NCBI GenBank assembly: GCA_903889445.1
Contig: CAISXF010000040.1
Location: forward strand, 41,001-105,000
DNA length: 64,000 nt
Reading direction: 5' to 3'
DNA from: an uncultured Pseudomonadota bacterium
GTDB lineage: Bacteria > Pseudomonadota > Gammaproteobacteria > Methylococcales > Methylomonadaceae
The first letter of the stretch is position 1; every line of letters starts with the position of its first letter. Position numbers and translations under genes: made by a program. A model generated the notes under the pieces. It had not been told where the DNA came from. It saw only the letters and a list, made by a program, of their open reading frames with translations, and made no database searches. Below are positions 24,092 through 34,286 of the stretch, piece after piece.

Positions 24092-24811
24092 TTATTTGCT
24101 GATGACTAGTTTTAGTCGTGGGGTTTTGTTGAGATAAGTCGTGACGTATTTGTCGAGTGCGTCTTTCCGGTCAGCTTGCTTCAAATTGTGTTGCATCAAA
24201 ATCATATTGCGAAGGCGAATCGCTTTTAACAAACGTAAATCATAAACATCCAAATCACTTTCATCCAACGGTTCCCATTTGCCCGTTAAAGCACGATTAC
24301 AAAATAGGTTTTCGTTGGTGAAATGATGGTCGGTTGTTTTTTTGCCAACAGATTCCCGAATAAATATCAAAGCATCCATCATGGGTGAATGTACGTCGCG
24401 TTTTTCTTGAACTTCGAATGAGCGGAGGATTTCATCTATTCCGTTAGGTTTTGGCGTGCCTACTCCTTTGTCTAAAATATCGAGAACCCAAACACGAAAT
24501 TGTTTAGCGATTACTGTTTTTGCAAACATAGCGATTAGATGACAACCACGAAGGCTGAAAATACGAGTTCCGTTCTGTACGCCTTTAAATTCGCCGAGGT
24601 GGTCAAATTGACCACCCTGAAAAAGTGTCGTCATATCACTACTAAATTCATCTTTATTTCGAGTGAAAATGCGACTTACTGATTTTTCATCGGCATAACC
24701 GAGTGACTTTGCAAGCTCGACAGAAGTTAGCCAGATTTGGTTTTTGTCTGAAATTGGTGAAAGTGTTATACCGTTGAAAATTAAAACTAATTTTTTGGTC
24801 ATTTTGAGCAA
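24092..24811 (-). CDS. BRO-N domain phage antirepressor-like protein
   Basis: N-terminal LTSVELAKSLGYADEKSVSRIFTRNKDEF...GTRIFSLRGCHLIAMFAKT..AKQFRVWVLDIL. Confidence 0.75.
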   Translation of the reverse strand: MLKMTKKLVLIFNGITLSPISDKNQIWLTSVELAKSLGYADEKSVSRIFTRNKDEFSSDMTTLFQGGQFDHLGEFKGVQNGTRIFSLRGCHLIAMFAKTVIAKQFRVWVLDILDKGVGTPKPNGIDEILRSFEVQEKRDVHSPMMDALIFIRESVGKKTTDHHFTNENLFCNRALTGKWEPLDESDLDVYDLRLLKAIRLRNMILMQHNLKQADRKDALDKYVTTYLNKTPRLKLVISK

Positions 24812-24927
24812 TCCTTGAATGGGGATTATTGAATAAAAGGTTGGTGTGGCAGCTCTTATTCAAGGAGTTTTCGGGGTATCCCCCTAGCCACGCGGCAATT
24901 ATAAACGATTTTTCATTTTCATTACGC

Positions 24928-24969
24928 ACAAAAAAGCCCCGATTGCATCACGCCGTCGGGGCTTTTTTG
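24928..24969. terminator. hairpin type A (T9)
   Basis: ACAAAAAAGCCCCGATTGCATCACGCCGTCGGGGCTTTTTT. Confidence 0.85.
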
Positions 24970-25037
24970 TATGTAAAAATTCCAAATGTTACTCATCAAC
25001 TGTAGACTAATAGTGTTCATTTTGCGACCATGCACGC

Positions 25038-25205
25038 ATGAACATAAAAACATTATTTGGCAAGAATGTACGCGAATTTCGGGAATCGAGAGGTTGGTCG
25101 CAAGATAAACTTTCGGATGAATCAGGTTTGCATCGTACTTAATATCAGCGGCATTGAAAGAGGATTTAGAAAGCCACGCCATTCACATCGTGAACGAAGG
25201 GCGAT
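25038..25205 (+). pseudogene. frameshifted XRE/C-protein-like gene relic
   Basis: MNIKTLFGKNVREFRESRGWSQDKLSDESGLHRT then, after removing one A, YISGIERGFRKP; matches C-protein motif TYISGVERGVRN. Confidence 0.75.
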
Positions 25206-25261
25206 TTTTTGTTGTGGTAGAATGAAGAAGAAAATAATAATTTTTAATTTGTAGGTTTCTC

Positions 25262-26053
25262 ATGATTCATTATTGGCGAGCGATGATGGGCATTGTCGGG
25301 CGTGAATTGAGCCGTTTTTTCACGCAACGTGAGCGGTTTATTTCAGCATTGGTACGTCCGTTAATTTGGTTATTTGTGTTTGCGGCAGGATTTCGAGCCG
25401 CGTTGGGGCTGGCGATTACACCGCCTTATGAAACGTATATTTTATACGAAGTGTATATCACGCCTGGTTTAATCGGCATGATTCAGCTGTTTAATGGAAT
25501 GCAAAGTTCGTTGTCGATGGTGTATGACCGCGAAATGGGCAGTATGCGAATTTTGTTGGTGAGTCCGTTGCCGCGTTGGTTTTTGCTACAGAGTAAATTG
25601 TTGGCGGGAACCGGTGTGTCGATTTTGCAGGCGTATATCTTTCTCGCGATTGCGTGGGGTTATGATATTCGTGTGCCGTTAGAAGGTTATTTATGGGTAA
25701 TTTTTCCGCTAATTTTATCGGGTTTGATGCTGGGGGCGTTAGGTTTGTTGCTATCGTCATTCATTAAGCAACTCGAAAATTTTGCAGGCGTGATGAATTT
25801 TGTCATTTTTCCGCTATTTTTTATGTCAACGGCATTGTATCCGCTATGGAAAATGAAAGAATCGAGCGAATTTTTATATTTATTGGCGCAATATAATCCG
25901 TTTTCGCAAGCGGTTGAATTGATTCGTTTCGCGTTGTACGGGCAATTTAACTCGTTTGCATTTATTTATACGGCAGTAGCATTTGTGATATTTATGTCGG
26001 CGGCGATTATTGGTTACAATCCGTCAAAAGGAATGATGACGCGCAAGGGATAA
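25262..26053 (+). CDS. ABC-2 type transporter permease (NodJ-like)
   Basis: six hydrophobic segments, ALVRPLIWLFVFAAGFR, YDREMGSMRILLVSPLPR, FPLFFMSTALYPL. Confidence 0.85.
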   Translation: MIHYWRAMMGIVGRELSRFFTQRERFISALVRPLIWLFVFAAGFRAALGLAITPPYETYILYEVYITPGLIGMIQLFNGMQSSLSMVYDREMGSMRILLVSPLPRWFLLQSKLLAGTGVSILQAYIFLAIAWGYDIRVPLEGYLWVIFPLILSGLMLGALGLLLSSFIKQLENFAGVMNFVIFPLFFMSTALYPLWKMKESSEFLYLLAQYNPFSQAVELIRFALYGQFNSFAFIYTAVAFVIFMSAAIIGYNPSKGMMTRKG

Positions 26054-26128
26054 TCCAGGTAAAATGCCGTCACGCTCAAATGGGCGGCTTGAAAATAATA
26101 ACAATCAGAAATAAAAAGTGAGGATACG

Positions 26129-26581
26129 ATGAGTGAACCAAAAGCCAATCCACTAGCAGGCGTTATCGCTTCGGTGATGAGTTTAAAAGAAAATAATGCG
26201 AAAGTATTTTATGGTGTGGTTGCAGGTGTTGTCGGTGTTGTTTTAGTGTTAACAATGTTGGGTGGCAATGAAAAAGTATTACCCAGTTCTGCACCAAAAA
26301 ATTTAGCAGTCGGACAAAAATATACGTTACAAAGTCCAAATGCAGCGGCAGAGGATGGCGAACAAACGATTATTCGATTGGTTGCGACACCTGGTGCAAT
26401 TGCAGCTTTTGATGACGACGAAAACAAAACTGAAGAGTGTCGTAAATTCCCAGAAGGTACGCACGTTACTGTTTTAGATAAGCAAGATGCTTTCGGGAAA
26501 AAAGATGTATTTGCAAAAGTTCAAATCGATGAAGAAATGTGTAACGGAACGATTGGTTGGGTTTTAGCAGTTAATCTTTAA
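26129..26581 (+). CDS. membrane-anchored SH3-like domain protein of unknown function
   Basis: one TM helix then a 100-residue domain ending CNGTIGWVLAVNL. Confidence 0.5.
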   Translation: MSEPKANPLAGVIASVMSLKENNAKVFYGVVAGVVGVVLVLTMLGGNEKVLPSSAPKNLAVGQKYTLQSPNAAAEDGEQTIIRLVATPGAIAAFDDDENKTEECRKFPEGTHVTVLDKQDAFGKKDVFAKVQIDEEMCNGTIGWVLAVNL

Positions 26582-26652
26582 AAATTCATGAAAAAGGTTG
26601 ACGTATTAGTGATTTTTTTTTATCATGTGCAAATAGTTTCAGACATTGAAAC

Positions 26653-26727
26653 GCGGGAATAGCTCAGTGGTAGAGCACAACCTTGCCAAGGTTGGGGTCG
26701 CGAGTTCGAATCTCGTTTCCCGCTCCA
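26653..26727 (+). tRNA. tRNA-Gly (GCC)
   Basis: cloverleaf GCGGGAATAGCTCAGTGG...TTGCCAA...GTTCGAATC...TTCCCGCTCCA. Confidence 0.95.
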
Positions 26728-26773
26728 AATTTTAATTAAGCCGCGAAGTTCGCGGCTTTTTTATTTATTACTC

Positions 26774-26847
26774 GGCTGCGTAGCAAATCGGTTATGCAGT
26801 GGCCTGCAAAGCCATCTAGAGCGGTTCGACTCCGCTCGCAGCCTCCA
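26774..26847 (+). tRNA. tRNA-Cys (GCA)
   Basis: GGCTGCGTAGC...CCTGCAAAG...GGTTCGACTCC...CGCAGCCTCCA. Confidence 0.95.
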
Positions 26848-26854
26848 AAAATAT

Positions 26855-26930
<76 letters not shown>

Positions 26931-27442
26931 TAAATATCAAAGACTTAGGTTTTTTAATCTAGGTCTTTTTTATTTTTAGGTAACACATAGGTAACAGATT
27001 AACAGAAACCTAATGTTACCGAATGAAACAAGTCATCCTTTTTACTCCCTCCCACAAAACTTCTGTTAACTGGCAATCATTGCCATATCGAAACAAATAA
27101 ATTTCTTGAGCCATTTTCTCAACTAGAAAAATTCACACCACATTCATAATTCAATTAACAGCAAAAACATATCTGTTAAATCTGAAACCGCAATCAAAAA
27201 TTAAAAAATCTAGTACCACTTACCAAAAAATCATACGCAGCCTTTGCACTTCACTATCTGACAAAACTATTTTCATCTTTGTTTCATTAGGTTTCATTGC
27301 GTAACATACTGTCTATAAATAAAATTTTTTCAATTTTATTTATAGACAAGTTCCCAAAAGCCACTATCATTCTTCGTGAAGGCGGTTTTTTTTGCCAGAA
27401 ATCATTCAAAACTAGCACCCACTCGGGTAAGGACTTTAACTT

Positions 27443-27900
27443 TATGTTTACCAACTTCAATTCTTTTAATAATTCGCTCGAGCAAGCGTCATCGTTTAGT
27501 GCAAATGCTACTAATCAATTTGCAACGAATGACGAAAATGCAATATCGAATTTTACAGCTAACGGTTTTGTCGAAAATCCATTTGCCACTAATCCGTTCG
27601 ATATGCCATCAAATTTGGAATCTTCGATATGGTGCAGCACTGAGAGCTAAGAACGAATTAGCTAAACAGAAGCGTGCATTAGAACTCTCTTCGGTAGCAC
27701 CATCACCATCTTATCCTTATATTTTTTTTAAATTTACGGTTAATTCGGAACAGATCGGAAAAGTTAGTAGCTTTAGTGAGAATATAGATAGCTTTGGAAA
27801 TCCAGAAAAACTTATGGATGTTCTTACTGAAGAAGGTGACGTTGTTCGTGTGTCCTTAAAAGTACGTTTAGCAAAACTTGTAATGGTCAAGTTTTTTTAG
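27443..27900 (+). pseudogene. frameshifted orphan ORF of unknown function
   Basis: Asn/Phe-rich N-part in one frame (MFTNFNSFNNSL...) and RAKNELAKQKRALELSS... in another; plausible single gene with one indel. Confidence 0.35.
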
Positions 27901-27909
27901 ACACCATCT

Positions 27910-28080
27910 AAGGTTGGTTAACTGTCATTTGTGATTCAAAGTGACTGGGCGACAGATAACCTAGCGTTGAATGTAATCGTTTACTGTTGTAAAAATTGAC
28001 GATGTAATGAGAAATAGCCGATTTTGCTTCACGATGGTTCGCATAATCACGCCGCCAAATGGACTCCATTTTTAAGTTTA
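27910..28080 (-). pseudogene. 3' remnant of an IS3-family OrfB transposase
   Basis: reverse complement reads LKMESIWRRDYANHREAKSAISHYIVNFYNSKRLHSTLGYLSPSHFE. Confidence 0.85.
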
Positions 28081-28928
28081 AGTGCGTGTTTTAAAATCAG
28101 TCAGCCAACCCAGTTAATCATAGCAATGTGAATAAAAGCCGCACTGGAATCGGTCAAGACTTCGTAATCTTTACTCAAACGGCGATAACGGTATATAACC
28201 AAGCGAATGTTCTTTCAACGACCCAGCGACGTGCAAGTAATTGACATCGTCCGAGCGTAAAATTATTTGTAGAACGATATGGAAACGTTTAGCGACCATT
28301 CCAATCAAAGGGTTGCCACTATAGCCACCATCGACCCAAATGCGGCGCATTTTCTTGCAACCGCCTGTAAAGGCTTTAAAAAATCAGTTTGGCACCTTCG
28401 CGTTCTGGTATCGATGCAGCGGTAACAACGACAACCATAATCAGACCAAGTGCATCTACCAAAAGATGGCGTTTACGACCTTGAATGTGTTTGTAAACAT
28501 CATAACCTTTGATGCCCGCTAACGCTTTGACTGTCGATAGAACCGGCTGTTGGATGTTTGTGCTTTCCCATTTTTTGCCTGACCCGGGCGCGTAACGTAT
28601 CGTGAATCCGCGGCTAAATTCTGTCTTTTTTCCAGCGACCCAAATAACCATAAACAGTCTGCCACTTGGGAAATAGGTGAGGTAATAATTGCCATGCACA
28701 GCCTGCCCGAGTGATATACAAAATCACGTTGATTAAATTTCACAGCACGATACTTCTCGGGCGACCACCATCCCACGCTGGTGGTAATAATGGACCACAC
28801 AAGCCCATTTTTTGTCGTTTAAATCTGTTGGATAACGTTTTACTGGTCGAGGTCGCTTCTTTTTCATGCTGGTAAAATTGTGTATGTTCACATTTTTGGC
28901 TCAGTTTGATACTTTTAAAACACGCACT
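28081..28928 (-). mobile_element. degenerate IS5-family element with 16-bp perfect terminal inverted repeats
   Basis: IRs AGTGCGTGTTTTAAAA (28081-28096) / TTTTAAAACACGCACT (28913-28928); transposase pieces KRYPTDLNDKKW, GRKRHLLVDALGLIMVVVVTAASIPEREGAK, AFIHIAMINWVG in different frames. Confidence 0.85.
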
Positions 28929-29020
28929 GAGCATGAAATGTTATCCTATTGATTTAAAAAAGTTTTACAATGGCACTAACATTGCGGATTCAAAGTTATT
29001 TATTACTTTATTAGGTTTTT

Positions 29021-29512
29021 ATGAAAAAAATGCTCGCTATTTTTATCCTCGCCGCTTTTTCTTTTGCGGTAAACGCTACCGAAGTTGGACAACCCGCACC
29101 ACTATTCACTTTGCCCACTTTAAAAACGGATTCACCCACGCCGTTAAAACAATTCGCGGGAAAAGTGGTTTATTTGGATTTTTGGGCTTCATGGTGTGCG
29201 CCGTGTAAAACGTCGTTTCCCTTGTTGAATAAATTACATCAAAAACTCAAAGCGCAAGGTTTTGAAGTAGTTGCGGTAAATTTAGACGAAGACAAAACGC
29301 TTGGTGAAAAGTTTTTACAAGAAATCCCTGTTGATTTCACCGTTTTACGCGACGCAAAAGGTGAATGGGCGGATCAATATGTGGTTGAATCCATGCCAAC
29401 CTCGTTCATTATCGATAAAAATGGCATCGTTCAAAAAATTCACCACGGATTTACCAGCGACGATATAAAAGAATTAGAAGCTAAAATTACTGAACTTTTG
29501 GCGAAAAAATGA
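29021..29512 (+). CDS. TlpA/ResA-like periplasmic thioredoxin-fold protein
   Basis: signal peptide; VVYLDFWASWCAPCKTSFPLLNKL. Confidence 0.9.
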   Translation: MKKMLAIFILAAFSFAVNATEVGQPAPLFTLPTLKTDSPTPLKQFAGKVVYLDFWASWCAPCKTSFPLLNKLHQKLKAQGFEVVAVNLDEDKTLGEKFLQEIPVDFTVLRDAKGEWADQYVVESMPTSFIIDKNGIVQKIHHGFTSDDIKELEAKITELLAKK

Positions 29513-29724
29513 AATTATTCTCACCATTTTTGTTAATGATTTTTGCGCTTTCATTGACGGCGTGCAGCGAAGTTTTACCTCGCCAACGCGGCAATTTAGC
29601 GTTACCACAAATGGCATTCACGCCCGACGCATTGGAATTTGGTTTGCGTCAACACACTGCATTCAGCAAAGAAGCCGCGAGCGGTGGTTACGGTGGCGGT
29701 GGCGGCGGATGTGGTTGTAATTAA
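29509..29724 (+). CDS. DUF4266 lipoprotein
   Basis: lipobox LTACSEVLPRQRGNLALPQMAF...; Gly-rich GGGGGGCGCN C-terminus. Confidence 0.8.
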   Translation: MKLFSPFLLMIFALSLTACSEVLPRQRGNLALPQMAFTPDALEFGLRQHTAFSKEAASGGYGGGGGGCGCN

Positions 29725-29735
29725 CAGGGACAAAA

Positions 29736-31004
29736 ATGAAAAAAAATAAAAAATTGAATTCGCTGGCAGCGTTAAATTTAGCGGCTCTCGCTTTAACGAG
29801 CGTAATGCAAGACGCAAGCGCGGGGCGGGTTGAAGAAAGTTATAACAGTGATTTTCAATACGGGCATTATGCCGAAAGTGGTAATCGCATGAGCGTCGAT
29901 ATTTTTGATTTGGCGGCTTCTGCGCCAATCGGCAAAAATATGACCTTTGCAGCCAGTGCGGTGCGTGACGTGATTTCGGGTGCGTCGCCAAAATACAATA
30001 AAAAAGACAGCAAAGGCAACATTGTTCAGGCGATAAGTAGCGCGTCACCCGCGAATTGGTGTCATCAATCTATTTGTGATCAACGTGACGGCGTAAATTC
30101 GGGGTTAACCTACTTTTTCGATAATGCCGCGTTAAATTTGGGCGGTGGTTTTTCACAAGAACAAGATTATACGTCGCGGTTTATCAACAGTAATTTGAGT
30201 TTGGATTTTAACAAAAAACTGACCACGTTAAATTTGGGCGGTTCGGTTGCATTTGATGTGGTTGAACCGTCGATTACGAATGTGGATTGCAGCCAAGGTA
30301 TTGTGACGAATAAAGAAACTGGCGACGTGCGTGGCGCAACCTGCCATAAAACCAGCCAACAGTATCTGCTCGGTGTGTCGCAAGTTTTGGATAAAAATTC
30401 ATTGTTGCAGCTCAATATGACTTACAGTTTCAGCGATGGTTATTTGTCTGATCCGTACAAACAAGTTTTTTTCTACGATACGGCTAATCCATTGCGTATT
30501 TCAGATATTCAAACCGACAAACGCCCACGTCAGAAAAACCAATTTGCGTGGCTCGCGCAATATATTCACAACTTTGAAGGCTTGAATAATGCAGCATTGC
30601 ACGCGGATTACCGTTTTGCGACGGACGATTGGGGCATCAATTCCCACACTACCGAATTGAGTTGGCATCAACCGATTGGCGCGGGTTGGCAGGTAATTCC
30701 ACGCTTTCGTTATTATTCGCAAGATCAGGCGGATTTTTATGCGGCTGTTTTTTCAGGTAAAAGCAAAAGCTACGATGCGTATTCAAGCGATTATCGCTTG
30801 GCAGGATTTGGCGCGATTTCGGGTGGTTTGAAAGTCGCCAAAACCTTCACTGACGTATCGAAACCCATTGAACAACTTAAATTGCAAGCGGGCGTGGAAT
30901 ACTACGACCACCGCGCGGCGTATCAATTGGGCGGCAACAATTCCGGCAGTTTTGCCGACTTTAGTTATTATTTAGTTAACGCTTCCGTGAGTGTGAAATT
31001 CTAA
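29736..31004 (+). CDS. DUF3570 outer-membrane beta-barrel-like protein
   Basis: DUF3570-like order next to DUF4266; EESYNSDFQYGHYAESGNRMSVDIFDLAASAPIGKNMTF; C-terminal aromatic strand ending VSVKF. Confidence 0.8.
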   Translation: MKKNKKLNSLAALNLAALALTSVMQDASAGRVEESYNSDFQYGHYAESGNRMSVDIFDLAASAPIGKNMTFAASAVRDVISGASPKYNKKDSKGNIVQAISSASPANWCHQSICDQRDGVNSGLTYFFDNAALNLGGGFSQEQDYTSRFINSNLSLDFNKKLTTLNLGGSVAFDVVEPSITNVDCSQGIVTNKETGDVRGATCHKTSQQYLLGVSQVLDKNSLLQLNMTYSFSDGYLSDPYKQVFFYDTANPLRISDIQTDKRPRQKNQFAWLAQYIHNFEGLNNAALHADYRFATDDWGINSHTTELSWHQPIGAGWQVIPRFRYYSQDQADFYAAVFSGKSKSYDAYSSDYRLAGFGAISGGLKVAKTFTDVSKPIEQLKLQAGVEYYDHRAAYQLGGNNSGSFADFSYYLVNASVSVKF

Positions 31005-31006
31005 TT

Positions 31007-32890
31007 ATGAATAAAATTTTTACTATTTTCGCGCTGTGGTTGAGCATGATTTCGTTTGCCATCGCAGACGCGCCAACGGCTGACATCAAAGTCAAAACAC
31101 TCAACGCGAATTTTCCCGCGCAATATCAAATCGATTTCACCGTTCCTGCCGAACATCACGCCTATTTAGATAAAGGCGACGAACAAATGTACATTCCTAT
31201 CACGTTCGATACGAATGGCACGTTGGCGGGCGCGGGGTTGAAAATTGAAAAACTCGACAAACCTGCGGGCGTTTATGATGCCGAGGTGAAAGCCACGGTT
31301 TTACGCGCCACGGGCGAATTTGATTTAACGCTTTCAGGTACGGCAAACGCGGCGTTTTTTCCACTTTCGGTGAAATATCAAATTTGTAACGACATCACGC
31401 ACCAATGTTTTCGTCCGCAAATTGTTTCTGTTGATTTGAAATTACCGACGAATTCAGCGGCGAAAAAAGTTGAATCGACAACTGCCGAATCGGAAAGTTT
31501 CACCGATAAACTGCTCGGTTTATTTAAAAACAACAAAGACAACACGTTGATTATGTTTGGCTTGATGTTGTTCGCGGGCATGTTATCGGTCGCCACGCCG
31601 TGTGTCTATCCGATGTTGCCGATTACCTCGATGTTTATTATTGGTCGCGCCAATGGCATTGCCGCCAAAGAAAAACAACACGCGCTGGTTTATGTGGTTG
31701 GCATCGTTTGCACTTATATGTTGCTCGGTTTGATGGCGGGCATGACGGGCGGCGCGTTCAATACGTTTATGCAATCGGGTTGGGTCAATTTAGCGTTTGC
31801 GTTATTTTTCACTTTCTTTGCGATTGCGTTATTGGGATTTTACGAACTCGGTTTTATGCAAAACGAAGTCCATCATTTAGACCAAAAATCATCAAATGTC
31901 GGTGGTTTAACGGGAACGTGGATGATGGGCGCAGTCGCTGGATTAGTGATTTCTCCTTGCGTCGGGCCGATTGTGTTTGCGTTACTTTTACAAGTTGCCG
32001 ACAACATTGCCGATAAAGCCGCCGCGTTAGCGTTGCTAAATCAAACGCTGACGTTTGCGGATAAATTCACCATTTCATTACAAGGCAGCGTGATGATGGC
32101 GGGTTTTGGTTTGGGCGTAGGATTACCGTTTTTTCTGGTGAGCGTCGTCAAATTCAAAAAATTACCTCGCGCTGGTTATTGGATGAACAAAATAAAATAC
32201 GCTTTCGGGTTTCTCATTTTATATTTCGCTTATGCGTATTTAAACAAAGCGATGGGCGTATTTGGCGTGGATTCAGAAACGACTTTAGTTTTAGCAATGG
32301 GGACGCTTTTTGTCTGGATTGCCGTGGTGAATTGCAACGTGTTGAGCTTGGTTCCCGCCGACGCGCCACCGAATCACAAATTCAAACATTTTATGGGCGT
32401 TATCACGATGCTGATTGGCGTTTGGTTGGTCGTCACGAGTTTTGGACATTTACCGATTTTAAAATCTGCGATTAAAACCGCGTACGCCGATGAAAGTGTT
32501 GGTGTCAGCGCAAATCCGACCATCGAAACAGAAGCGGGAATTGCGTGGTATCGCAACTTTGACGCAGCGCAAAAACTCGCGCAACAAACTGGAAAACCCA
32601 TTTTTATCGATTTTTATGCGAGCTGGTGCGCGAATTGTGTGGAATTTAAAAACGCCACGAAAAACAATGCCGCATTAAATGAAGCCTTACGCAATAAAGC
32701 CGTTGCGGTGAAATTGGTTGATAAAGAACCCGAATTTGAAAAATTTCGTGAAAATCCCGCGCATCGTCAATTGAAAATTGGTTTGCCGTATTTTGCGATT
32801 TTAAAACCTGACGGCTCACTTTTATGGTCTGGCACTGATTACCAAGCAACTGAAAAAATGATTGCTGTGCTAAACGAAAACAATTTTTAA
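31007..32890 (+). CDS. dsbD: thiol:disulfide interchange protein DsbD
   Basis: central ATPCVYPMLPIT TM domain and C-terminal YASWCANCVEFK thioredoxin domain. Confidence 0.93.
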   Translation: MNKIFTIFALWLSMISFAIADAPTADIKVKTLNANFPAQYQIDFTVPAEHHAYLDKGDEQMYIPITFDTNGTLAGAGLKIEKLDKPAGVYDAEVKATVLRATGEFDLTLSGTANAAFFPLSVKYQICNDITHQCFRPQIVSVDLKLPTNSAAKKVESTTAESESFTDKLLGLFKNNKDNTLIMFGLMLFAGMLSVATPCVYPMLPITSMFIIGRANGIAAKEKQHALVYVVGIVCTYMLLGLMAGMTGGAFNTFMQSGWVNLAFALFFTFFAIALLGFYELGFMQNEVHHLDQKSSNVGGLTGTWMMGAVAGLVISPCVGPIVFALLLQVADNIADKAAALALLNQTLTFADKFTISLQGSVMMAGFGLGVGLPFFLVSVVKFKKLPRAGYWMNKIKYAFGFLILYFAYAYLNKAMGVFGVDSETTLVLAMGTLFVWIAVVNCNVLSLVPADAPPNHKFKHFMGVITMLIGVWLVVTSFGHLPILKSAIKTAYADESVGVSANPTIETEAGIAWYRNFDAAQKLAQQTGKPIFIDFYASWCANCVEFKNATKNNAALNEALRNKAVAVKLVDKEPEFEKFRENPAHRQLKIGLPYFAILKPDGSLLWSGTDYQATEKMIAVLNENNF

Positions 32891-32913
32891 CAAACAAAAA
32901 AATAAGAAATCTC

Positions 32914-34266
32914 ATGAAAAAGAAAGTAATTACCATTGCCACTGCGGTTTTAGGATTGACGGCGACTTTATCTTCACCAACGGCATTTTCACAAGCGCAA
33001 TACGCTTTTGATTTGGGGGTTTATCCAAAATGTGATGGCTGTCATGAAAATGCTGCCGATTACTATGGCGGAAACAAACACAATGTAATTCCAGGAGCGG
33101 CTTGGGATCATTTAGCAATTTCGACTCCTGTTGTACCGGCTGCGCCAACGTGTATATCGCCACAAATTTTAGATGTCGCCACAAATTCATGCGTGACACC
33201 TGCGCCCATTATTCCAACGTGTTTAAACGGACAAGTTTTAAATCCAGCAAAAACGGCGTGTGTAATACCTGCACCTATTATTCCAACGTGTAAAAGTACC
33301 GAAGTTTTAACAGCGAATGTTTGCGTCGCGAAACCAGTTGTTGTGATTCCCACCACGGTTATTCCAACGTGCAAAACGACAGAAATTTTAAATTCGACTA
33401 AAACGGCGTGCGTTTTGAAACCTGTAACGGTTGCACCGCCAACCTGTGCAACGGGCGAATTTTTGAATATAACAAAAACGGCGTGTGTTAAACCACCCGT
33501 TGTCGCTGTCAATACGAATCCCGTATTGAATGCCGTAGCGCAACAATGGGATGCGAAAGTCGGTGAGTTAATCACGATTCCATTGTCTGTGAAAGATGCA
33601 GAACAAGATGTGTTTGCTATGTCTGGAAGCGTTGCGGGTTCTAAATTTAGCGCGGTTCATCCGAATGCTGGGAACTTGCCTACAATTGATTTTTTATGGA
33701 CTCCGACTGCGTCACAAGTGAACAAAATTTTCACCATTTCATTCATGGCGAAAGAAACGAAAACAGCTCTAAAATTAGCGTCAAACAAAGTTGCGGTAAA
33801 AATTCGTGTTTGGGCGGCGGGTGATCGCAGTACCGCATCGATTACGAAATTAAATGTGATGACGAGTGCGTGGAGCGCAGGAAAATTAACGTTAGCGGGC
33901 AATGTCGTTTTTAATAATTTGTTAACCGCTGCTGAAAAACAAACGTTCATAGACCAAAAATTAGATTTGACCGTCACGAACGGCAAGAATCCAATCGGTG
34001 GCGCGTTAGTCGGTGCAGCAACGGTTACGCTCGACAAAATCGGTAATTGGTCAATTTCATTACCCGTTGCACAAGCGCAAATTCCTTGTGATGTCACATT
34101 GCAATATGACGGTCAAAACGCCAGCCGAACCGTCAATGGTTCGCCCACAACGTGTTTGAAAACAGCGACCACAACTAGCAACATTGCTCCATTGCAGTTC
34201 GCTAAAAATGACGATGACCATGAAAGTGGCGAACATGACAACGAACACAGTGAACACGACGATTAA
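32914..34266 (+). CDS. secreted protein with CxxCH haem-binding motif, Cys-containing tandem repeats and His/Asp/Glu-rich tail
   Basis: signal peptide; YPKCDGCHENAADYYGG; repeats PTCxxxxxLNxxKTACVxxP; tail KNDDDHESGEHDNEHSEHDD. Confidence 0.7.
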   Translation: MKKKVITIATAVLGLTATLSSPTAFSQAQYAFDLGVYPKCDGCHENAADYYGGNKHNVIPGAAWDHLAISTPVVPAAPTCISPQILDVATNSCVTPAPIIPTCLNGQVLNPAKTACVIPAPIIPTCKSTEVLTANVCVAKPVVVIPTTVIPTCKTTEILNSTKTACVLKPVTVAPPTCATGEFLNITKTACVKPPVVAVNTNPVLNAVAQQWDAKVGELITIPLSVKDAEQDVFAMSGSVAGSKFSAVHPNAGNLPTIDFLWTPTASQVNKIFTISFMAKETKTALKLASNKVAVKIRVWAAGDRSTASITKLNVMTSAWSAGKLTLAGNVVFNNLLTAAEKQTFIDQKLDLTVTNGKNPIGGALVGAATVTLDKIGNWSISLPVAQAQIPCDVTLQYDGQNASRTVNGSPTTCLKTATTTSNIAPLQFAKNDDDHESGEHDNEHSEHDD

Positions 34267-34286
34267 CCTTTTGGATTTATGACGCA

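Noticed and set aside
24092-24811. BRO-N antirepressor gene as evidence of a prophage
   Set aside because: No structural, replication or integrase genes nearby; it sits alone as a cassette between hairpins.
15714-24969. Repeated hairpins as integron attC sites
   Set aside because: No GTTRRRY/RYYYAAC core sites, no integron integrase in the window, genes occur on both strands, and hairpins end in T-runs like terminators.
29690-29724. Gly-rich GGGGGGCGCN tail of the DUF4266 protein as a RiPP core peptide
   Set aside because: No modification enzyme is adjacent, and a Gly/Cys-rich end appears normal for this lipoprotein family; kept only as a remark in the operon finding.
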